Shown here in pieces: positions 58,566 through 64,000 of a DNA stretch of 64,000 bases (its first letter is position 1; the number at the start of each line of letters is the position of its first letter). The notes under the pieces were generated by a model. It had not been told where the DNA came from. It searched no databases and was given only the letters and a program-made list of their open reading frames with translations. The translations under genes were made by a program, and so were the position numbers. Source of the stretch: Sphingosinithalassobacter sp. CS137 (GTDB taxonomy: Bacteria; Pseudomonadota; Alphaproteobacteria; Sphingomonadales; Sphingomonadaceae); NCBI RefSeq assembly GCF_014334115.1, contig NZ_CP060494.1, forward strand, positions 2,696,501 to 2,760,500. The letters run 5' to 3'.

Positions 58566-59504
58566 GTGATCCGAAGCGTACCGAGCCTGACCGTGCGTGA
58601 GGAGCCGACCCGGCGGGTGGCGCTCGCCACCGGTGTCGAACTGAACGTCGCGTGCCTGGGCAATCCCAGCGCGCCGCCGCTGATCCTCCTTCACGGCTTT
58701 CCCGAATCGCATCGCACCTGGCGCCACCAGATGCTGGCGCTCGCCATCAACCATTATGTGATCGCGCCGGACCAGCGCGGATTCGGCGAATCGTCGCGGC
58801 CCGAAGGCGTCTCCAACTATGCGCCGCAACTGCTGATGGCGGACGTCGTGGCGCTGGCGGATGCGCTCGGCGTCGAGACGTTCACGCTGATCGGGCACGA
58901 TTGGGGCGGTGCCCTCGCCTGGGGGGCGGCGCTGCGCTATCCGCGGCGCGTGCGGCGGCTGGCGCTGCTCAACGCGCCGCATCCGCAGATCCTGCAACGC
59001 ACCCTGATCGAAGACATGGGGCAGCGCAGGGCGAGCCAGTTCATCCGCACCTTCCGCGGGTTCGCGGTCGATCGCGATCCGAATGCGGATGAACTGGAGC
59101 AGTTCTTCTGGAGCCTGTTCGTCGAGCATCTGGAGGCGCGGGTGCCCGCCCACGAGCGCGAGCTCTATATCCGGCAGTGGAGCCAGCCCGGCGCGATGAC
59201 CGCGATGACCAACTGGTATCGCGCCGCCGATCTCTTCGTTCCGACGATGGAGGAGACGCCCGAGCGGCCCGAGTGGATCGATGCGCCTTTCCCGATGGTC
59301 TCACAGCCCACGCTCCTGCTTTGGGGGATGCGTAACGCCGGGCTGCTGCCGGTGCTGCTCGAGGGACTTGAGACGCTGGTGGCCGATCTGCAGATCGTGC
59401 GGATGGATGCCGGCCATTTCCTTCCCTGGGAAGCGCCGCAGGCAGTGAGCCGGACGCTCGCGGCGTGGCTGGCGCGAACGCCCGTGAAGCCGCCGCTGGT
59501 CTAG
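58566..59504 (+). CDS. Alpha/beta hydrolase, epoxide-hydrolase-like (copy 2)
   Basis: This 312-residue paralogue of the preceding gene shares HGFPESHRTWRHQ, GHDWGGALAWGAALRYP and DAGHFLPWEAP, so catalytic Asp and His are kept. GAGAAGGGG is placed before a GTG start at 58566. The pair is a tandem duplication separated by 58 bp. Confidence 0.88.
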   Translation: MIRSVPSLTVREEPTRRVALATGVELNVACLGNPSAPPLILLHGFPESHRTWRHQMLALAINHYVIAPDQRGFGESSRPEGVSNYAPQLLMADVVALADALGVETFTLIGHDWGGALAWGAALRYPRRVRRLALLNAPHPQILQRTLIEDMGQRRASQFIRTFRGFAVDRDPNADELEQFFWSLFVEHLEARVPAHERELYIRQWSQPGAMTAMTNWYRAADLFVPTMEETPERPEWIDAPFPMVSQPTLLLWGMRNAGLLPVLLEGLETLVADLQIVRMDAGHFLPWEAPQAVSRTLAAWLARTPVKPPLV

Positions 59505-59525
59505 CGCCGCGCCCGCCGGGTCCGT

Positions 59526-60569
59526 TCAGAGCGTTTCCACCCACAGCCCATGGGCGTGGGCGATGGCGCGCATGCGATCCTCGCCGCCACCGGGCCAGTG
59601 GCGCAGCCAGAGCTCCTGCCGTGCGAGGCCGCGATCGGGCTCCATGCGGACCCATGCAAGCGGACGCTCGGCGGTCGCGCACGCCCCCGCGGCCTCCATT
59701 GCGGCGCGGATCCGGCGCTGCCCCTCGACCGGAAGATATTGCCAGACGACCGAATGCACCAGCACGCGAGTGACGCCCGGCGCCTGCGGCTCGTCGAGGC
59801 GCGCCTCGACCCAATCGGCGGCGTCGGCCGCGACGAGATCGACGGGTCGCGAGCGGAGCATTGCGAATGCCGCTTCCAAGCGTGCGTGACGCTCGGGATT
59901 GTCGGCCCAGATATACGCCATCAGGCGGCGGCGCGTCTCGGCGTCACTCGTGTCGAGCGGGCGAATGTCGCAGCCGCGTACCGAGAGAATGTCGATCGGC
60001 ACTTGCGGTGGCGGCGCCCCGCGCCATTCGGGCCGGATCAGCACCGGCGCGTCGGCCGGCCCCGCGTTCGTGCCGCCAAGATCGAAGCGATAGCGCTCGA
60101 TCAGCAGGTTAAGACCGGCACTCGAGCCGATCTCGAGCAGTTCGAGCTTCGGCCCGAAGCGCCGTGCGAGTTCGAGCAGCCCCGTCATCAGCACGGCGGA
60201 TCGGCCCGGCTCGTTGGTCTGCGGCGGACCATCGAGCCATGGCAGCAGCGCGGCGTCGTGCACGATCAGCGCGTCGGCGAGAATCAGCGCCACGGCGTCC
60301 ATTCGCGTCACTTCGCCGGCGAACACCCGCGACAGATCCGGAGCCGCGCCCGCCTGATCGAGCGCATGAAGGCCGCCGATCAGGCGCAGCGGGAGCGCGT
60401 CCGCGGTCGGGTCGCCGGGCCAGTCGAGCACCCGTGCGCCGGTGCGGCTCTCGCGCGTCAGGCTGTCGGCGAGCGCGCCTGCGATGCGCCCGGTGATCGG
60501 CGCCGAATGCGCATCGCAATAGGCGCGCTGGATCAGAAAGGCTTCGCGGACGGCGGCGGGATCGGCCAT
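59526..60569 (-). CDS. DUF2332 protein
   Basis: This 347-residue protein has the DUF2332 pattern: N-terminal [48 protein letters not shown] (resembling a methyltransferase-like glycine motif), [16 protein letters not shown] and WVRMEP. No activity is established. The ATG at 60569 gives the family-typical length. It is divergent from hisG across 88 bp. Confidence 0.9.
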   Translation of the reverse strand: MADPAAVREAFLIQRAYCDAHSAPITGRIAGALADSLTRESRTGARVLDWPGDPTADALPLRLIGGLHALDQAGAAPDLSRVFAGEVTRMDAVALILADALIVHDAALLPWLDGPPQTNEPGRSAVLMTGLLELARRFGPKLELLEIGSSAGLNLLIERYRFDLGGTNAGPADAPVLIRPEWRGAPPPQVPIDILSVRGCDIRPLDTSDAETRRRLMAYIWADNPERHARLEAAFAMLRSRPVDLVAADAADWVEARLDEPQAPGVTRVLVHSVVWQYLPVEGQRRIRAAMEAAGACATAERPLAWVRMEPDRGLARQELWLRHWPGGGEDRMRAIAHAHGLWVETL

Positions 60570-60657
60570 GATGCTCCTCTGGCGGCGTGCCGGATGCCCG
60601 ACCCGTACCGAGGCCTTGTTGCGCCGCCGTCGCCCCCCAAGTAAAGCCCCGCAGCCC

Positions 60658-61320
60658 ATGACCGATCCGATCATCCTTGCCGTACCCAAAGGCCGCATCC
60701 TCGAGGAAGCGCTGCCGCTGCTCGCGCAGGTCGGAATCGTGCCCGAGCCGGCGTTCGGCGATTCGGCCAGCCGCGCGCTGCGGTTTCGCACCAACACGCC
60801 CGACATCGATCTCATCCGCGTGCGCGCGTTCGACGTCGCGACCTTCGTGGCGCACGGCGCCGCGCAACTGGGAATCGTCGGATCGGACGTGCTGGCCGAA
60901 TTCGACTATTCCGAATTGTACGCGCCGGTCGATCTCGGCATCGGCCATTGCCGGCTGTCGGTCGCCGAGCCCGCCGATCAGGCGGAGGGTGACGATCCGC
61001 GCGGCTGGAGCCATGTGCGCATCGCCACCAAATATCCGCATGTCACGCGTCGCCACTTCGCCGCGCGCGGGGTGCAGGCCGAGTGCGTGAAGCTGAACGG
61101 CGCGATGGAGCTGGCGCCCAAGCTGGGGCTTGCGCCGCGCATCGTCGATCTCGTCTCGTCGGGGCGCACGCTGCGCGAGAACGGCCTCGTCGAAGTCGAG
61201 ACGATCGCCGACGTCACGAGCCGGCTGATCGTCAATCGCGCGGCGTTCAAGACGCGCGCGGCCGATGTGGTGCCGCTGGTCGATGCCTTCCGCAAGGCAG
61301 TGGAGCGGGCGGCGGCATGA
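60658..61320 (+). CDS. hisG: ATP phosphoribosyltransferase, short form
   Basis: This 220-residue protein has [42 protein letters not shown] and the PRPP-loop region [15 protein letters not shown]. It catalyses the first step of histidine biosynthesis. It lacks the C-terminal regulatory domain of long HisG, so it belongs to the short class that needs HisZ; no hisZ is visible in the window. Its stop overlaps hisD (ATGA). Confidence 0.94.
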   Translation: MTDPIILAVPKGRILEEALPLLAQVGIVPEPAFGDSASRALRFRTNTPDIDLIRVRAFDVATFVAHGAAQLGIVGSDVLAEFDYSELYAPVDLGIGHCRLSVAEPADQAEGDDPRGWSHVRIATKYPHVTRRHFAARGVQAECVKLNGAMELAPKLGLAPRIVDLVSSGRTLRENGLVEVETIADVTSRLIVNRAAFKTRAADVVPLVDAFRKAVERAAA

Positions 61321-62615
61321 TCCTGCTCGACGCGACCGCACCGGACTTCGAAACGGCCTTCACCGCGCTGGTGAACGCCCGCCGCGAGGCGGACGAGGAT
61401 GTCGCGCGCGACGTGGCCGCGATCCTGCGGCGCGTGCGCGACGAAGGCGATGCCGCGCTCGCCGATCTCACACGCCGATTCGACCGCCATGATCTCGACG
61501 CGAGCGGCTGGCGCATCGATGCCGACGCCTGCGATGCGGCGCTCGCGGGGCTCACTCCGGAGCTGCGCGCGGCGCTCGAACTCGCCGCGGAGCGGATCGC
61601 CGCCTATCACGCCGAGCAGCGACCGGCGGATCGCGACACGACCGATGCCGCCGGCGTCCGGCTCGGTGCGCGCTGGACCGCGGTGGACGCCGCCGGCGTC
61701 TATGTGCCGGGCGGTCGGGCAGCCTACCCCTCGTCGGTGCTGATGAACGTGATCCCCGCCAAGGTGGCGGGCGTGGGGCGAGTGGTGATGGTGACGCCGA
61801 CGCCCGACGGCGTGGTCAATCCGCTGGTGCTCGCAGCGGCGAAGATCGCCGGCGTGGACGAGATCTGGCGCGTCGGCGGCGCTCAGGCGGTGGCGGCACT
61901 GGCCTATGGCACCAGCCGGATCGCGCCGGTCGACGTGGTGACCGGCCCCGGCAACGCGTGGGTCGCCGAGGCCAAGCGCCAGCTCTATGGCGTGGTCGGC
62001 ATCGACATGGTGGCCGGGCCTTCGGAGATCGTCGTAGTCGCCGACGCCGCGAACGACCCCGAGTGGATCGCCGCCGACCTGTTGAGCCAGGCCGAGCATG
62101 ATCCCACGAGCCAGTCGATCCTGTTCACCGACGATGCTAGTTTCGCGCAGTCCGTCGCCGATGCCGTCGCGCGGCAGCTGGCCGAACTGGCGACCGGAGC
62201 GACGGCGCGGGCGAGCTGGGACGCGAACGGGGCGATCATCCTGGTGCCGAAGCTGGGCGACGCGATGCCGCTCGTCGATCGGCTGGCGCCCGAGCATCTC
62301 GAGCTCGCCTGCGACGGCGCAGCAACGTTGTTCGATGCGGTGCGCCACGCCGGATCGGTCTTCCTCGGGCGGCACACGCCCGAAGCGGTGGGAGACTATG
62401 TCGCCGGACCGAACCATGTGCTGCCGACCGGGCGGCGGGCGCGATTCGCTTCCGGCCTGTCGGTGCTCGACTATATGAAGCGGACGAGCTTCCTGTCGCT
62501 GGACGCGGCGGGGCTCGCGGCGATCGGCCCGGCGGCGGTGGCGCTCGCGCAGGCCGAGGGATTGCCGGCGCACGCCAAGTCGGTGGCGATCCGATTGAAC
62601 CGACCAAACCCATAG
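61317..62615 (+). CDS. hisD: Histidinol dehydrogenase
   Basis: This 432-residue zinc enzyme catalyses the last two steps of histidine synthesis (histidinol to histidine with 2 NAD+). The signatures [60 protein letters not shown] and catalytic-region APEHLELAC are all present. It is coupled to hisG and followed by nusB 45 bp later. Confidence 0.96.
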   Translation: MILLDATAPDFETAFTALVNARREADEDVARDVAAILRRVRDEGDAALADLTRRFDRHDLDASGWRIDADACDAALAGLTPELRAALELAAERIAAYHAEQRPADRDTTDAAGVRLGARWTAVDAAGVYVPGGRAAYPSSVLMNVIPAKVAGVGRVVMVTPTPDGVVNPLVLAAAKIAGVDEIWRVGGAQAVAALAYGTSRIAPVDVVTGPGNAWVAEAKRQLYGVVGIDMVAGPSEIVVVADAANDPEWIAADLLSQAEHDPTSQSILFTDDASFAQSVADAVARQLAELATGATARASWDANGAIILVPKLGDAMPLVDRLAPEHLELACDGAATLFDAVRHAGSVFLGRHTPEAVGDYVAGPNHVLPTGRRARFASGLSVLDYMKRTSFLSLDAAGLAAIGPAAVALAQAEGLPAHAKSVAIRLNRPNP

Positions 62616-62660
62616 AGAGTCCGTTCGCGCGAAGGCGGACGGAATGAGGAATCAGACGCA

Positions 62661-63122
62661 ATGCCAAGCCATACCGCCCGCAGCCGCTCGCGTGCTCGCG
62701 CCGCCGCGCGCCTTGCCGCCGTCCAGGCGCTGTACCAGCAGGAGATGGAGGGAACCGCCGTCACGGCGCTGCTGCACGAATTCCACCAGCATCGGTTGGG
62801 CGCCGTGATCGAGGACGTCGAATATGCCGAGGCGGACATCGCCTTCTTCGACGATCTGGTGAAGGGCATCGACGCCCGCCGCGACGAGATCGACCGGCTG
62901 GTGGCGAGCAAACTGGCCGAGGGATGGAGCCTCGACCGGCTCGACAAGCCGATGCGCCAGATTCTGCGCGCCGGCACCTATGAGCTGCTGGCGCGGCCCG
63001 ACGTTCCGATCGGCGCGGTGATCAGCGAATATCTCGACGTGACCGACGCCTTCTACGACCGCCGCGAAAAGGGATTCGTCAACGGGCTGCTCGACGGCAT
63101 CGCGAAAGACGTGCGCGGTTGA
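62661..63122 (+). CDS. nusB: Transcription antitermination factor NusB
   Basis: This 153-residue helical protein has SRSRARAAARLAAVQALYQQEM at the N-terminus and RQILRAGTYELLARPDVPIGAVISEYLDVTDAFYDRREKGFVNGLLDGIA at the C-terminus, matching NusB. With NusE it binds boxA RNA. In many alphaproteobacteria thiL follows nusB; here thiL is 15 kb away on the other strand. Confidence 0.95.
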   Translation: MPSHTARSRSRARAAARLAAVQALYQQEMEGTAVTALLHEFHQHRLGAVIEDVEYAEADIAFFDDLVKGIDARRDEIDRLVASKLAEGWSLDRLDKPMRQILRAGTYELLARPDVPIGAVISEYLDVTDAFYDRREKGFVNGLLDGIAKDVRG

Positions 63123-63126
63123 GCCG

Positions 63127-64000
63127 CTAGCCGAGCATCGCCGCGAGCGCGGGTGACAGAAGCTCGCGCGCGGCCTGTGCCTCACGCACCGTCATCTGCA
63201 CCGCCAGCCCCTCACGCTCCGCGAGCGCCATTCCGGGCGGGCCGAGTACGGTGAGCGCCGTCGCCCAGGCGTCGGCGAGCATGCAGCAGTGGTGCAGCAC
63301 GCTGACCGAAGCAACTCCGTTGTCGACGGGGCGGCCGGTGCGCGGGTCGAGCGTATGGGCATAGCGACGGCCGGCATGTTCGAACCATCGCTGCGAATCG
63401 GCCGAGGTGGCGATCGCGAGGCCGTGGAGTGCTACTCGGATCGGCGCGGCGCCTTCCGCAGGCTCGATCTCGACCCACCAGGGTTGGCCGTTGGGCTTGA
63501 CGCCCGCGCCGAGCAATTCGCCGCCGATTTCGACCAGGAAATCGGCGATGCCGAGCGCGCGCAGCCGCTGCGCGACCCGATCGACCGCGTAGCCCTTGGC
63601 GATTCCGGAGAAATCCAGCGCGGCCGAGGCGGCTCGGCGGGCGCGGAGCAACGGCGGATCATGTTCGATCCGGCGATCGGCGAGCGCGGCGATTTCCACA
63701 TCGGCAGGCGGCGCGTCGCGGCGGCCGGAGGGGCCGAAGCCCCAGAGATCGGCGAGCCGGCCCGCGCCCGGGTCGAAGGCGCCCTCGCTCAGCTTCCCGA
63801 CCTTCTCGGCAGTCGCAAGTACATGCGAGAGTGCAGGGGGAATGGAGTGCCACTGGCCCGCAGGCGCTCGGTTGAACCTGCCGAGGCTCGACTCCGGCTC
63901 CCAATGGCTCATCTCCCCAACGATATCGGCCAATGTGACCGCGATTTCGTCGGGGACGGCCCTCGGCAGGCCGGACGCTGGCGGCACCAGCCGGACCGAC
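63127..64000 (-). CDS. apbE: FAD:protein FMN transferase (ApbE), 5' end outside window
   Basis: At least 290 residues, open to the right window edge; the sequence entering the window reads SVRLVPPASG, as near an ApbE N-terminus. HWEPESSLGRFN, LDFSGIAKGYAVDRVA (Asp-containing substrate site), EIGGELLGAG, HTLDPRTGRPV and LADAWATALTVLG (metal-binding) are present. ApbE attaches FMN to Thr/Ser of flavoproteins such as NqrC/RnfG, or FMN-binding domains. It converges with nusB, with a 4-bp gap between stops. Confidence 0.92.
   Translation of the reverse strand, partial: SVRLVPPASGLPRAVPDEIAVTLADIVGEMSHWEPESSLGRFNRAPAGQWHSIPPALSHVLATAEKVGKLSEGAFDPGAGRLADLWGFGPSGRRDAPPADVEIAALADRRIEHDPPLLRARRAASAALDFSGIAKGYAVDRVAQRLRALGIADFLVEIGGELLGAGVKPNGQPWWVEIEPAEGAAPIRVALHGLAIATSADSQRWFEHAGRRYAHTLDPRTGRPVDNGVASVSVLHHCCMLADAWATALTVLGPPGMALAEREGLAVQMTVREAQAARELLSPALAAMLG

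Overview
The window is GC-rich and densely coded, and reads as a sphingomonad-type alphaproteobacterial chromosome. Supporting evidence is the housekeeping set (infA, maf, an RNase E/G-like gene, yacG and tRNA-Phe; thiL-hppA; hisG-hisD-nusB; bolA, a J-domain gene and cobS-cobT), a TonB-dependent receptor, and a paired REP-like palindrome of a type I associate with sphingomonads. No complete insertion sequence, prophage or CRISPR array is visible.

Region 1 (1-11 kb) looks like a cell-surface module. A sulfotransferase (cut by the window edge), an aspartyl/asparaginyl beta-hydroxylase-like enzyme, a DUF6916-type protein and a phage-tail-collar protein sit beside a 2608-residue autotransporter. 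That autotransporter is built from TIG, fibronectin-like and other Ig-like domains, including nine copies of a domain with a fixed Cys-X14-Cys pair. A decayed IS3-type orfA remnant follows at 11.24-11.34 kb.

Region 2 (11.3-39.6 kb) is a large catabolic cluster. It encodes five acyl-CoA dehydrogenases, a hydratase/3-hydroxyacyl-CoA dehydrogenase fusion, a second crotonase, a thiolase, two short-chain dehydrogenases, an aldehyde dehydrogenase, an acyl-CoA ligase, an alpha-methylacyl-CoA racemase with all three catalytic residues, a nitronate monooxygenase-like flavoprotein, an APH-fold protein and a GST. Next come a TetR and a LuxR-type regulator, a TonB-dependent receptor, a DUF2236 (MpaB/latex-clearing superfamily) oxygenase and a PaoABC-type molybdenum aldehyde oxidoreductase. 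Six intergenic control regions share one roughly 20-bp motif, so most of the cluster looks like a single regulon. The parts suggest uptake of a methyl-branched or isoprenoid lipid, oxidative C=C cleavage, aldehyde oxidation, CoA ligation, racemisation and beta-oxidation. The substrate is an inference.

Region 3 (39.8-51 kb) is core: tRNA-Phe, yacG, an RNase E/G-like gene, maf, infA, an S9 peptidase, a K+-independent-type H+-pyrophosphatase, a thiL fused to a ribbon-helix-helix domain, cobT, a small unknown gene and cobS.

Region 4 (51-55 kb) is a small accessory cassette: an HxlR regulator with a twin-dyad operator, divergent from DUF4287, two VOC proteins, a GST, DUF1428, a GST-like fragment and an SRPBCC protein.

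Region 5 (55-64 kb) holds a J-domain protein, bolA, a GST, a pirin, two tandem alpha/beta hydrolases, a DUF2332 protein, hisG, hisD, nusB and an ApbE-type flavin transferase cut by the window edge.
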